A stretch of DNA of 64,000 nt, from contig JAIXHJ010000001.1 in the NCBI GenBank assembly GCA_030145845.1, positions 520,940 to 584,939 of the forward strand, written 5' to 3'. The stretch comes from Pseudomonadota bacterium. GTDB taxonomy: Bacteria > Pseudomonadota > Gammaproteobacteria > Pseudomonadales > Oceanobacteraceae. The position numbers and the translations under genes are program-made. Shown one piece after another: positions 51,513 to 60,293 of the stretch (position 1 is the stretch's first letter; each line of letters starts with the position of its first letter). The notes beneath the pieces are model-generated. The model was not told where the DNA came from and did not search any database. It was given only the letters and a program-made list of their open reading frames with translations.

Positions 51513-51844
51513 TGATGACAGAAAACGAAGTTCTGCAGCGTATCGGACGCCTTGACCGTGAGCGGTTGCAGCTCTGTATCCGCCATACCTGGGTGCGGCC
51601 GCTGCTGTCGGCGCAGGGGCATGTGTTTGATGAAACCGATCTGGCGCGTCTGACCCTGATTACCGAACTGACCGAAGATCTGGGGGTAAACGACGAAGCG
51701 CTGCCGCTGATCCTTAATCTGCTGGATGAAGTAAATACCCTGCGGCGCCATATGCGCGCCGTCGATCAGGCGCTGGGCGAACAGGGGACGGAAGTCTGTG
51801 CGGCGGTGCTGGAACGGCTGCGCAACGGGCCGGGGGAGGACTGA
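51512..51844 (+). CDS. cbpM: Chaperone modulator CbpM
   Basis: A 110-residue MerR-like helical protein that binds the CbpA J domain and blocks its co-chaperone and DNA-binding activity. The family pattern LCIRHTWVRPLL ... FDETDLARLTLITELTEDLGVNDE is clear. Start codons at 51512 and 51515 are both possible; the first shares one base with the cbpA stop. Confidence 0.88.
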   Translation: MMTENEVLQRIGRLDRERLQLCIRHTWVRPLLSAQGHVFDETDLARLTLITELTEDLGVNDEALPLILNLLDEVNTLRRHMRAVDQALGEQGTEVCAAVLERLRNGPGED

Positions 51845-51865
51845 AGCATTCTTACCGACAGTCTG

Positions 51866-53281
51866 ATGTACCTGTTGCCAGCGGCACTGCTGTTGCTGCA
51901 CATCGTGGCGGTGCTGCTGGCGTTCCGTGCCGTCCGTTCGGCGCGCACGCCGCAGGGCGCGGTTGGCTGGACCGTGTTTCTGCTGGCGCTGCCATATCTT
52001 GGCGTGCCGGCCTATCTGTTTCTCGGTGATTTCCGTTATCCCGGCATTGTGCGTGCGCGGCGCCTGTCCGAACTGGCGGCCAAGGTCAGAAGCAGTACCT
52101 GTCAGACGCCGCAATGGCGTCATCTGCCGGCACCAACCGCGCGCCTCATGGCCGGCTTTGAAGCCATTGCCGGACACCGCACGCTGGGCGCATCCGAACT
52201 GGAACTGATGACCGACGGGCAGACCGCCTTTGATGCGCTGTTTGCAGCGCTGGCGGCAGCGGAGCGCTATATCCTGCTGGAGACCTATATTCTGCGCGAT
52301 GACAACCTCGGCCAGCGGCTGCAGCAGTGCCTGCTGCAGCGGGCGGCAGATGGGGTGCAGGTGTGTGTGCTATACGATCCGTTCGGCAGCCGCGGCATCA
52401 GCGCACGTTATCTGCAGACTCTGCGCGATGGTGGCGTCAGTATCGTCAACTTCCATGCCCGTCATCCGTCCCGGCGCATCATCCCGCGTCAGCTTAACTT
52501 CCGGGATCACCGTAAGGTGGTGGTGATTGATGGCCATACCGCCTTTACCGGCGGCTTCAATATCGGTGATGAATATCTGGGACTGGACAGTTATTTCGGC
52601 GCCTGGCGTGACACCATGCTGCGCCTGAAAGGCAGTGTGGTCAGCCACCTGCAACTGAGTTTCGCCGAAGACTGGCACTGGGCCACCGGTGATATCCCGC
52701 AACTGAGCTGGAGTCTGCCGGCCGGCGCGGACGAAGACGTTCCGGTGCTGGCGTTTTCTTCCGGGCCGACCGAGCCGCACGAACCGGGCACCCTGTATTT
52801 TCACCATGCCATCCTCGCGGCACGCAGCCGCATCTGGATTGCCAGCCCGTATTTCGCCCCTGATCCGAGCCTGATTCAGGCGCTGCGGCTGGCGGCGCTG
52901 CGCGGCGTGGATGTGCGCATCCTGATGACGGATAAACGCGATCACTGGCTGGTGTGGCTGGCGGCGTTTGCCTTTATGGATGAGATGCCGGGCTCCGGCG
53001 TGCGTTTTTATCGTTACCGGCAGGGCTTTATGCACCAGAAAGCCCTTCTGGTTGATGACATGATGGCGGCGGTGGGCAGCCACAACCTCGACAGCCGTTC
53101 CTGCCGGCTGAATTTCGAGGCCAGCGCGCTGGTGTTTGATGCGGCATTTGCCGCGCAGGTGGCGGCCATGCTGGAGCAGGATTTCAGTCAGTCAGAGATT
53201 TACGACCGGCCACTGGCGGAGGCACCACTGGGAATCCGGCTGGCGGCCCCGGTGGCGCGGCTGTTTGCCCCGATTCTGTAA
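51866..53281 (+). CDS. cls: Cardiolipin synthase
   Basis: Condenses phosphatidylglycerol into cardiolipin. The 471-residue protein has two N-terminal membrane helices (residues 2-22 and 32-54), then two phospholipase D HKD motifs: DHRKVVVIDGHTAFTGG and MHQKALLVDD. This is the ClsA architecture. No ribosome site stands before ATG 51866; a strong GGGGGAGGA sits at 51833-51840, before an in-frame ATT at about 51848, so initiation may be unusual or coupled to cbpM. Confidence 0.92.
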   Translation: MYLLPAALLLLHIVAVLLAFRAVRSARTPQGAVGWTVFLLALPYLGVPAYLFLGDFRYPGIVRARRLSELAAKVRSSTCQTPQWRHLPAPTARLMAGFEAIAGHRTLGASELELMTDGQTAFDALFAALAAAERYILLETYILRDDNLGQRLQQCLLQRAADGVQVCVLYDPFGSRGISARYLQTLRDGGVSIVNFHARHPSRRIIPRQLNFRDHRKVVVIDGHTAFTGGFNIGDEYLGLDSYFGAWRDTMLRLKGSVVSHLQLSFAEDWHWATGDIPQLSWSLPAGADEDVPVLAFSSGPTEPHEPGTLYFHHAILAARSRIWIASPYFAPDPSLIQALRLAALRGVDVRILMTDKRDHWLVWLAAFAFMDEMPGSGVRFYRYRQGFMHQKALLVDDMMAAVGSHNLDSRSCRLNFEASALVFDAAFAAQVAAMLEQDFSQSEIYDRPLAEAPLGIRLAAPVARLFAPIL

Positions 53282-53287
53282 CAGGCC

Positions 53288-54349
53288 TCAGTCAGCGGGC
53301 GCAGCATCCGGCAGGGTGCTCATATCGATCACAAAGCGGTAACGCACATCGGCTTTTTCCAGGCGGGCGAACGCATCGTTAATCTGGTCCATACGGATCA
53401 TCTCCACCTCCGGCAGAACCTGGTGTTCGGCACAGAAATCCAGCAGTTGCTGGGTTTCACGGATGCCGCCCATGGGCGAGCCGGCAATACGGCGGCGGCC
53501 GGCAACAATGGGCATGGTATCAATCACCTCCACCGGCCCCAGCTGGCCAACCAGCACCAGCGTGGCATCAATGTCCAGCAGCGGGACATAGGGTTTCAGA
53601 TCGTGCCGCACCGGTACGGTATCAATGATGAGATCGAAGGAATCGGCGGCCGCAGCCATGGCCTGATCGTCGCTGGATACCAGCAGGGCGTCGGCACCGA
53701 GCGCCATGGCATCGTCACGCTTGTTGTCTGTGCGGCTGATCACGGTGACATGGGCACCCAGAGCGGCCGCCAGTTTTACGGCCATATGGCCCAGACCACC
53801 GAGACCGATCACCGCGACACGGCTGCCTGATGTGACGCCCCAGGTCTGCAACGGCGACCAGGTGGTGATGCCGGCACACAGCAGGGGGCCGGCGCTGGCG
53901 ATATCCAGCCCCGGCGGGATACGCAGCACAAACTCTTCACGCACCACAATGTGTCTGGCGTAGCCGCCCTGAGTGACTTCGCCGCTGATGCGGTCTTCGC
54001 CGGCGTAGGTTTCGGTGACTTCCTCACGGCACAGCTGTTCTTCGCCCTTGCGGCACTGGTCGCATTCCATACAGCTGTCGACCAGACAGCCAACGGCCAC
54101 CAGATCGCCACATTGGTAACGGTGGGCGTGCGCGCCGGTGTCGATGACGCGGCCAACGATTTCATGGCCCGGCACAATGGGATATTGGGTAAAGCCCCAG
54201 TCATTGCGCGTGGTATGCAGGTCTGAATGACAGACGCCACAGTAGAGAATTTCGATGGCGACATCGTTATCGCGCAGCGCGCGGCGTTCAAACTGGTACG
54301 GCACCAGCGGGGATTGATGGTCGTGTGCAGCATAACCGGTGGTTTTCAT
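53288..54349 (-). CDS. Zinc-dependent NAD(P) alcohol dehydrogenase (YahK/CAD-like)
   Basis: A 353-residue medium-chain dehydrogenase. Catalytic zinc ligands are in GVCHSDLH and VPGHEIVG. The structural zinc site has four cysteines in DSCMECDQCRKGEEQLC, and the cofactor loop is GLGGLGHMAVKLA. Closest in pattern to the cinnamyl alcohol/YahK group that reduces aldehydes with NADPH; the substrate is not determined. GGGAG lies eight bases before ATG 54349. It is the last ordinary chromosomal gene before the foreign region. Confidence 0.9.
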   Translation of the reverse strand: MKTTGYAAHDHQSPLVPYQFERRALRDNDVAIEILYCGVCHSDLHTTRNDWGFTQYPIVPGHEIVGRVIDTGAHAHRYQCGDLVAVGCLVDSCMECDQCRKGEEQLCREEVTETYAGEDRISGEVTQGGYARHIVVREEFVLRIPPGLDIASAGPLLCAGITTWSPLQTWGVTSGSRVAVIGLGGLGHMAVKLAAALGAHVTVISRTDNKRDDAMALGADALLVSSDDQAMAAAADSFDLIIDTVPVRHDLKPYVPLLDIDATLVLVGQLGPVEVIDTMPIVAGRRRIAGSPMGGIRETQQLLDFCAEHQVLPEVEMIRMDQINDAFARLEKADVRYRFVIDMSTLPDAAPAD

Positions 54350-54746
54350 GGCAAGGCTCCCGGAATGGAAATAACGGATTGGTTGCAGATGCGTGTGAGT
54401 GGCAGATGCTGAGGCTAATCCGAAATCCAGGCGGCGGAGCTGCTGTCGGTAAAATAACGCTCGGTAATCAGGGAGTGATGCATGGCAGATAATCGCTGAC
54501 GGATAAATGGACGTTACCCGTGGCAGATGCTGTCGTCTATACCCATTGAGGTGTAGTCAGCTGTGTGATGTGGGTACGGTGCGGCATCCGGAGCTGGTCA
54601 GGGCCGGCGGTTATCAGTCAGGGGAATCATCCGCAGCGGGGAATGGTGAAGCCTGAGAATAACGGTGGTCATTCCGGATCGAAGCGCTGGCATAAAGCGG
54701 GCGATAATATGCAAACAGTGCGACGAAGTAATGCTAATACTTCCGG
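54350..54746. other. Intergenic region between adh and the inserted element
   Basis: About 400 bases of GC-rich sequence with no convincing gene. A 63-codon plus-strand frame (54565-54756) has no recognisable product and reads through the proposed junction. An exact 13-base direct repeat GTGGCAGATGCTG occurs at 54399-54411 and 54520-54532. No tRNA or gene 3' end is found next to the junction. Confidence 0.5.
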
Positions 54747-54810
54747 TGTCACATAAAAATCTCGAAAAATCAAAAAGTTATAATTTCCACCGTTTTTTTC
54801 AGCAAACAAT

Positions 54811-54880
54811 GTATCAACTTTAGTTCCAAAAATCAGAACTAAAGTTGCATCATAAAGGCATCTTAAACTAATGTTGATAC
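54811..54880. repeat. Three inverted/direct copies of a 15-16 bp motif near the element end
   Basis: Copy 1 GTATCAACTTTAGTTC (54811-54826) faces copy 2 GAACTAAAGTTGCATC (54836-54851), giving a perfect 12-base inverted repeat with a 9-base spacer. Copy 3 AAACTAATGTTGATAC (54865-54880) matches copy 1 in reverse complement with one core mismatch. The cluster lies between the proposed end and the tnsA start. It could be TnsB binding sites, an operator for the tns operon, or both. Confidence 0.6.
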
Positions 54881-54927
54881 GAAGCTGCTAGGCCACCAGG
54901 CTAGCTGCGTGTCCTTGGGGTATCTGT

Positions 54928-55572
54928 ATGCAAACAAGCAAGCAGTCACCAAAGGCAAAATTACGCAGTTCAATTTTTGCCTCCTACAGAGCCAGAAAAC
55001 ACCGGCTCAGTAATCTGTGGCTCGTATATAGCCCAAAAACAGACTCTGACTGGGTAATCAGTAGCGACAGACAACTGATTTACTGGTTGGTCGTTCTCGA
55101 AGCCGATCCCTCAATCGTCGACTTTGTTATTGCAGATAAAGGCTCTGCGACATCCAGGAGTGAGCCCGCGCATCTTGCGACAGTCCAGCTCGCTAGCGGA
55201 GTTACTGAGATGCACTTCACGTCTGAGCCTGAAGATCCAGGACATGCTCAGTATAAAGTTTTCAGCCCTATGGACCTCACTGCGAAAGCCAGGCTATCTG
55301 TTAGATGGATGAAGGCAATTAGTTTTGCGGCAGCAATCCGCCAACAAGAATTATCGGTTCAAACCATGGGAATCCTATCCGAAGTCACTCGATTGGGTAG
55401 TGGTACTATCGGTGCGTTGGTTTCCAGTTTTCCCAACATACAAGTTGACATTCTAATTGGCTTGATTGTGCGGATATCCGCCGCTGGCACAATTCGCCTC
55501 GATCTTACAGATAACTCGATATCCTATTCCACTAGGTGGGAAAAGTATGAGCCAAAAACAAAAGTGGAGTAG
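54928..55572 (+). CDS. tnsA: TnsA-like transposition protein, nuclease residues not recognisable
   Basis: A 214-residue protein in the tnsA position. The segment YWLVVLEADPSIVDF (about residues 53-67) resembles the conserved N-terminal LEFDP patch of TnsA endonucleases, and the protein ends in a helical, possibly DNA- or TnsC-binding domain. The Glu expected before that patch is not present, and no Asp...EVK/QVK catalytic pair follows. If catalysis is lost, the element would not cut the 5' ends and would move by a cointegrate pathway. The gene overlaps tnsB by 26 bases. Alternatively it is a diverged accessory protein. Confidence 0.65.
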   Translation: MQTSKQSPKAKLRSSIFASYRARKHRLSNLWLVYSPKTDSDWVISSDRQLIYWLVVLEADPSIVDFVIADKGSATSRSEPAHLATVQLASGVTEMHFTSEPEDPGHAQYKVFSPMDLTAKARLSVRWMKAISFAAAIRQQELSVQTMGILSEVTRLGSGTIGALVSSFPNIQVDILIGLIVRISAAGTIRLDLTDNSISYSTRWEKYEPKTKVE

Positions 55573-57526
55573 GAGAGAGCTTAATGCCATAGACAAGGCA
55601 AGCTGGCCAACAGTTAGGGAGGATAGCCTGCCTATCGATATGGCAGAAAAATTCCGGTCCAGAAAAACGGCGGTAAACTTATACATCGATGGAATCTCTA
55701 CAAAAGACATTGAGGCAAGAACAGGCATTATTCGAAGCAATCTTCCTCGGCTAATTAAACGATGCATGAATGTTCATCCTGATGGCAGGGTGTGGGGATA
55801 CAGAGCACTAATCCCGAACATAAGAGTAGCGGACTACATTAGAACAAAACCCGCTGGTATTAAGCGCCCTCAGCAAAGAGGTGGACATTCGGGGGCTCTT
55901 AGAGCATTGCTCAATGAACACCCTGGCCTGTATGAAAAACTTGTAGATTTGATACTAAAAAAATCAAAAGCTTTACGCATTAATGAGCACAAAATATCTG
56001 GAACGATCTTGCATAAGATATTTCTTGAAAGCCTTCCGGGCTTTGGGGTAAGTAAAAATCAGTGGCCTTACACGACGTTAAACCTAGGGCGCAGAAGTAT
56101 CCAGCAATTCATGAAGGATATTGTCAGCGAACACTTTTCTAAAAGCGTTTCAGCAACGGGAGAATCAAACGCAAAGGCTCATATGCCTCTAGGTACCGGG
56201 CACAGTAAGATTTTAGCTTTCAGCGAACCATATGATGCAATTGAAATTGACGCATATTCAATTAACGCAATGCTATGTGTAACGTTCAAAAACCCAGAAG
56301 GAATTGATGTCGAAGTTGTATTGGAGCGACTATGGCTAATAGCTGCTGTGGATCATGCATCAACAGCGGTTCTTGGATACGAATTAGTATATAGCAGTGA
56401 AGTATCTGCTGAGGATGTTGTTAGATTAATATCCCGATCTGCCAGTCAAAAATGGCACCCTAAGGATCTCCACATTAAAGGATTAAGATACCCGGAGTCC
56501 GGTGGTTTTCCGAGCTCAGAAATTAAAGACTGTTATTGCGCAGCCTGGAGTTGTTTGTTACTTGATGGTGCACTTGCTCACTTGTCTACATCTGTACGAG
56601 AGCATGCCAGGAGAAGACTAGGATTCATACTAAACTGGGGGCCCGTAGGGCACTTCGAGCGGCGCCCAAACGTTGAGAGATTCTTCAAAGGGCTATCAGA
56701 CAATGTATTCCGAAGACTTCCCTCTACAACAGGCAGCAACCCTGGAGTAGGCAGGGCAACTGATCCGGAAGAAAAAGCAAGAAAATACAAAATTAATGCT
56801 GAGGAAGTAGAGAGCCTAGTAGACGTCTACATAGCAAGTCACAATGGAACTCCGACAGAGGGGCTAACCTTTCTATCCCCCTTAGAGTTTATTAAGCATT
56901 TCTCAGGCCTTGGTCCAGAAAAATTTATATTTAGGCATACCTTACATGATGGTGAAAGCTCCATCGCCATTCCCTCCGCTATGACTTGTACGATAAGGGG
57001 TAATATTAAGCAGGGCAGAAGGCCATATATACAGATCGACAGAGTCCGTTACACTAGTGCCGTATTAAGCCAGACACCCGCTTTAATCGGAAAGAAAATC
57101 TCTATCGAGATTGATGAAGATGATATGCGCCAAGTTAAAGCATATCTTACCAATGGCGCAGAGTTAGGGTTTCTAAAGGCAATTGGGCAGTGGGGCGTAA
57201 CCAAGCATAGCAGAAAAACGCGGAAAGCGATTAACTCCTTAATTCATAAAAGGATACTTTCCATTGCCAGCATGGATGACCCGGTTCAAGCATACCTGCA
57301 ACACCTTGCCTCTATCGATCAGAAGAAATCTCAAAGCACCCCTAATCCCAGTTGTGCACTAAAGGCCGCTAGAGTCGCGAAGGAATCCGGCATACAACCA
57401 AAAATAACGAATCGACAAGAACCGAATAACATTAGCGCCAAAACATCCAGAGTTAATGATAAGCCCGATGAAGTGATAGGTGAATTGAAGCTCGACTTAA
57501 ACGCACTGGTGAACAGAAAACGTTAA
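55547..57526 (+). CDS. tnsB: Tn7-like transposase TnsB (DDE integrase)
   Basis: A 659-residue DDE recombinase that binds the element ends and joins 3' ends to target DNA. The triad reads D235 (AIEIDAYSI), D340 (LLLDGALAHL) and E377 (RRPNVERFFKGL), spaced D-104-D-36-E as in the TnsB/MuA/TniA superfamily. N-terminal helix-turn-helix regions precede the core, and a Mu-type beta-barrel domain and a polar C-terminal tail (residues about 590-659, presumed TnsC contact) follow. ATG 55547 has AGGTGGG upstream and overlaps tnsA. Codon use is visibly AT-richer than in the flanking chromosome. Confidence 0.93.
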   Translation: MSQKQKWSRRELNAIDKASWPTVREDSLPIDMAEKFRSRKTAVNLYIDGISTKDIEARTGIIRSNLPRLIKRCMNVHPDGRVWGYRALIPNIRVADYIRTKPAGIKRPQQRGGHSGALRALLNEHPGLYEKLVDLILKKSKALRINEHKISGTILHKIFLESLPGFGVSKNQWPYTTLNLGRRSIQQFMKDIVSEHFSKSVSATGESNAKAHMPLGTGHSKILAFSEPYDAIEIDAYSINAMLCVTFKNPEGIDVEVVLERLWLIAAVDHASTAVLGYELVYSSEVSAEDVVRLISRSASQKWHPKDLHIKGLRYPESGGFPSSEIKDCYCAAWSCLLLDGALAHLSTSVREHARRRLGFILNWGPVGHFERRPNVERFFKGLSDNVFRRLPSTTGSNPGVGRATDPEEKARKYKINAEEVESLVDVYIASHNGTPTEGLTFLSPLEFIKHFSGLGPEKFIFRHTLHDGESSIAIPSAMTCTIRGNIKQGRRPYIQIDRVRYTSAVLSQTPALIGKKISIEIDEDDMRQVKAYLTNGAELGFLKAIGQWGVTKHSRKTRKAINSLIHKRILSIASMDDPVQAYLQHLASIDQKKSQSTPNPSCALKAARVAKESGIQPKITNRQEPNNISAKTSRVNDKPDEVIGELKLDLNALVNRKR

Positions 57527-57542
57527 AAGTAGGTATAAGCAT

Positions 57543-58511
57543 ATGGTAGCAGACGATACTCTTTCTTCAGATGAACGAGAAACCATACGGCGATCACATC
57601 CTATTGCAGAACGAAACTACAAAGTTCTAACCCCTACTATAGAAAATACATACAAAATAATTCGCGACAGAGTCGGAATGCGCCGCACGGGAGCACTATT
57701 GTACGCCGCACCAAGAACAGGAAAAACAATGTGCGCCAGCATTGTAGAAGTTCTATTGAATCTTGAATTCGATCATACATATGTAATTAGATTTACTGCT
57801 GACAGCAGAGGATCAGCTAGAAATGATGTTGCGATTGTTCGCGACATACTAGAAGGTGATGGATTAATTTTCAGAACCCAAAAATACCAAGACTTACTGT
57901 CAAAACTTATAATCCATATAAAAACAATGACTAATTCAATTGGTGGCAATCAATTCGTATTGATCATTGATGAAATGCAAATGCTTTCTGAAGACGACTA
58001 TCGCGTTCTACTGGTATTGCAGAACCGCCTGGAGCTACACCAAATCTCGATGACCACCATTGGGTTTGCACAGCCAGAGATATTGGAGCGAATTTCAGCA
58101 ATGATTGTGACTAAGGCATTGAACTTAATTGCGAGATTTCTTTGCGAACCTATTCAGTTCGAAGGCTGCAACGAAAGCGACATTAAGAATATACTTTCAG
58201 TCTATGATAATGAAAAACGTTATCCTGAAGAGTCTCAATGGACATACACACGATTTTACTTCCCTCAAGCATATGAGGCAGGATTCAGACTTGCCAACTT
58301 TGAAAGGATGATCTGGGAAGCATTGTCAGATGCCACGAGACCACTAGGTACCGTATCTATCCCTATGGAGTACCTTACTAGGACCATAGAATACATCCTT
58401 ATCGCGAATACTCGTCACGACTCTCCATTCTTTTTGCTAAACAAATCAATTGTTGAATCCGCCGTAAGGGCTAGTGGGTTAGAAATATTTTCTGGATTGA
58501 TGTCAACATAA
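57543..58511 (+). CDS. tnsC: Tn7-like AAA+ regulator TnsC
   Basis: A 322-residue AAA+ ATPase that polymerises on target DNA and recruits the transposase. Walker A is APRTGKT at residues 56-62; the usual first Gly is Ala. Walker B is VLIIDEMQM with D143 and E144. A sensor region (MTTIGFAQ) follows. It is short relative to Tn7 TnsC (555 residues), in the range of TniB/TnsC of Tn5053-, Tn6022- and CAST-type elements, so the N- and C-terminal TnsA/TnsD-binding extensions of Tn7 are largely absent. It is 16 bases after tnsB. Confidence 0.9.
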   Translation: MVADDTLSSDERETIRRSHPIAERNYKVLTPTIENTYKIIRDRVGMRRTGALLYAAPRTGKTMCASIVEVLLNLEFDHTYVIRFTADSRGSARNDVAIVRDILEGDGLIFRTQKYQDLLSKLIIHIKTMTNSIGGNQFVLIIDEMQMLSEDDYRVLLVLQNRLELHQISMTTIGFAQPEILERISAMIVTKALNLIARFLCEPIQFEGCNESDIKNILSVYDNEKRYPEESQWTYTRFYFPQAYEAGFRLANFERMIWEALSDATRPLGTVSIPMEYLTRTIEYILIANTRHDSPFFLLNKSIVESAVRASGLEIFSGLMST

Positions 58512-58524
58512 CGAGGTGAAGAAA

Positions 58525-59928
58525 ATGAAAGACAAGCTGACATGGGATGTTCGATTTCCGCTACCATATGAGTCATCGTGGAGTATATTTTCTCGAATTC
58601 AGATGCTAAATCTCATTAATCCAAATAGGTTATTCGAAATAATTAGGAAGCCAGAGATAGTAAATCCATGGGAAATAAATCTAAGGTCAAGCAAATGGCT
58701 AGACTTCAAAAAGCTTTCAGAACTCCTAGGCGTGGATGAAAGAAGATTAAGAGAAGGGTTCCTGGATCAGATTGGTTTTGAAGACTCCATTACTTTAAGA
58801 AGTCACCATGGGGTTCGCTTTTGTCCAGAGTGTCTACAAATCGGGTATCACAGTGTGTTCTTTGATCTTGATTTTATCGATACATGTCCCATTCATGAAG
58901 TAAAGCTAAGCAAAAGATGCGTGAAGTGCGAAAACGCCATATTAAGGTATGGGGCTAAATATAGCGACACACAAGACAACAGAGCTGGGATAAGCCCTTT
59001 TTGGAAAACATCTTGCGGGCACGTATCATTTGATTTAAAAGAAATTCTAGAAGCCTCCTGTCCATTGGAAGCAACATCAGTAGGGGATAAAATAGTCACC
59101 TGGTGGACTGCAATAAGATCGAAGCTACCAATGGTTCAGCAATCATTTGAAAATTGGATAGACCTGACCAATTACCAAAAGTCGATTGTCTCCGCAATTG
59201 CCAATATTCACAAAAATAATGTTATCAACGTATTTGATAAGCCAAGCGGTGGTGTTGACTATATCTATGTTATAAGTCGACCGCCTGGTATAAATAAAAT
59301 GGAATCGGATATTTCGGCATTAATCAAATGCTACAAATCAATCCGGCGGCATATCTATAAGACATGGATTAATAAAGGCCACAAAGCCTGCTATGCTGAG
59401 GTGCACGGCCTGAGTAGGATTGAAAGACTCGCAATTCCATTAGAATACGTCTGCCCTATGTCGTTGAGTTATGTAATCTGGACGGCTCAAATAGAGAGGG
59501 AAATCAATAGGGAGTGCATTCAAAACTCTTACCTCTTTCAGCTAGGAGAATGCAACTTCTACAACTACGCAGTATCTCAATTTTACTCGATAGTTGGTCT
59601 TATATTGAGTTCATCGCAAGCAGGAGAGAGCCTGATGCTTATAAAAAATCAGGGTTACAGATTGAGATATCATGGCATAGCTTGTTCAGATGAGAATGAA
59701 TTGCGCGGATTTCTAGCATTTCCAGCCAAAGATTACCTAGCGGGAGAATCGCTGAGAACTTGCAATTATCGAAGAGACTGTAGCATTAGCATGGCAGACG
59801 ATTATTTCATTGACGAACTATATAATTGGGCCTGGTCATCTGACATTCTAAGGGATGAGAGTGTGATGTTTCGAATCAAGACAACAAAGAAGACTCGAGG
59901 AATTCGTTATAATTACATAAGCATATAA
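58525..59928 (+). CDS. tniQ: Target selector TniQ/TnsD
   Basis: A 467-residue TniQ-family protein that chooses the target and recruits TnsC. The N-terminal TniQ domain holds a zinc finger with C100, C103, C121, H124, C132 and C135 (FCPECLQ, CPIH, RCVKC). The long C-terminal part is of the TnsD type rather than the short Cascade-bound TniQ. ATG 58525 has GAGGTGA six bases upstream and is preferred to GTG 58516. No tnsE, second tniQ or CRISPR gene accompanies it, so targeting probably depends on a DNA sequence read by this protein. The recognised site is unknown. Confidence 0.9.
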   Translation: MKDKLTWDVRFPLPYESSWSIFSRIQMLNLINPNRLFEIIRKPEIVNPWEINLRSSKWLDFKKLSELLGVDERRLREGFLDQIGFEDSITLRSHHGVRFCPECLQIGYHSVFFDLDFIDTCPIHEVKLSKRCVKCENAILRYGAKYSDTQDNRAGISPFWKTSCGHVSFDLKEILEASCPLEATSVGDKIVTWWTAIRSKLPMVQQSFENWIDLTNYQKSIVSAIANIHKNNVINVFDKPSGGVDYIYVISRPPGINKMESDISALIKCYKSIRRHIYKTWINKGHKACYAEVHGLSRIERLAIPLEYVCPMSLSYVIWTAQIEREINRECIQNSYLFQLGECNFYNYAVSQFYSIVGLILSSSQAGESLMLIKNQGYRLRYHGIACSDENELRGFLAFPAKDYLAGESLRTCNYRRDCSISMADDYFIDELYNWAWSSDILRDESVMFRIKTTKKTRGIRYNYISI

Positions 59929-60010
59929 AGTAAGTGATAGCAAAACACCATCAATTCCAACAAGCCCATTGAAAATGACCGTATAAGCTGACCGCAACGT
60001 GTTAACCAAT

Positions 60011-60253
60011 TGATACTCCCTAGAATATCATGGCTACAGATACGGGATTGAGCACGTAACACCGATTCTGAAATTTGATCTATATACTGTTGAAGTACGA
60101 GTGCACTGTATCCGCAAGATTGTTCCGCCAGACATGGAATCGGTTGAATATGAAATTTTTGTTAATACTGACGAGTCGGATCGCCAACTCGAATTACTGC
60201 ACGACAACGTGCGAAAGTACGGTACAGCTTTTTGATACTGTCGCCCTTAGCAC
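60011..60253 (+). pseudogene. Decayed C-terminal fragment, OsmC-like
   Basis: The frame from about 60014 reads a C-terminal-like segment containing EYEIFVNTDESDRQLELLHD followed by NVRKYGT, then a stop at 60234. A shift of one frame restores FDTVALS. This resembles the end of OsmC-family peroxide reductases (DASDEQL..LH..V.KYGTVFNT). No start, ribosome site or N-terminal half is present. It looks like a degraded remnant; the family call is by eye only. Confidence 0.4.
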
Positions 60254-60293
60254 TAACTAAAAAGGTACACTAAAGGCTAAAGCGTACACACTA

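Noticed and set aside
54399..54532. 13-bp direct repeats GTGGCAGATGCTG as an attachment site
   Set aside because: They lie 200 bp or more from the junction and do not flank any element; kept only as a note in the intergenic entry.
54565..54756. A 63-codon plus-strand frame at the transposon junction
   Set aside because: No ribosome site, no familiar sequence, and it crosses the proposed element end; probably chance.
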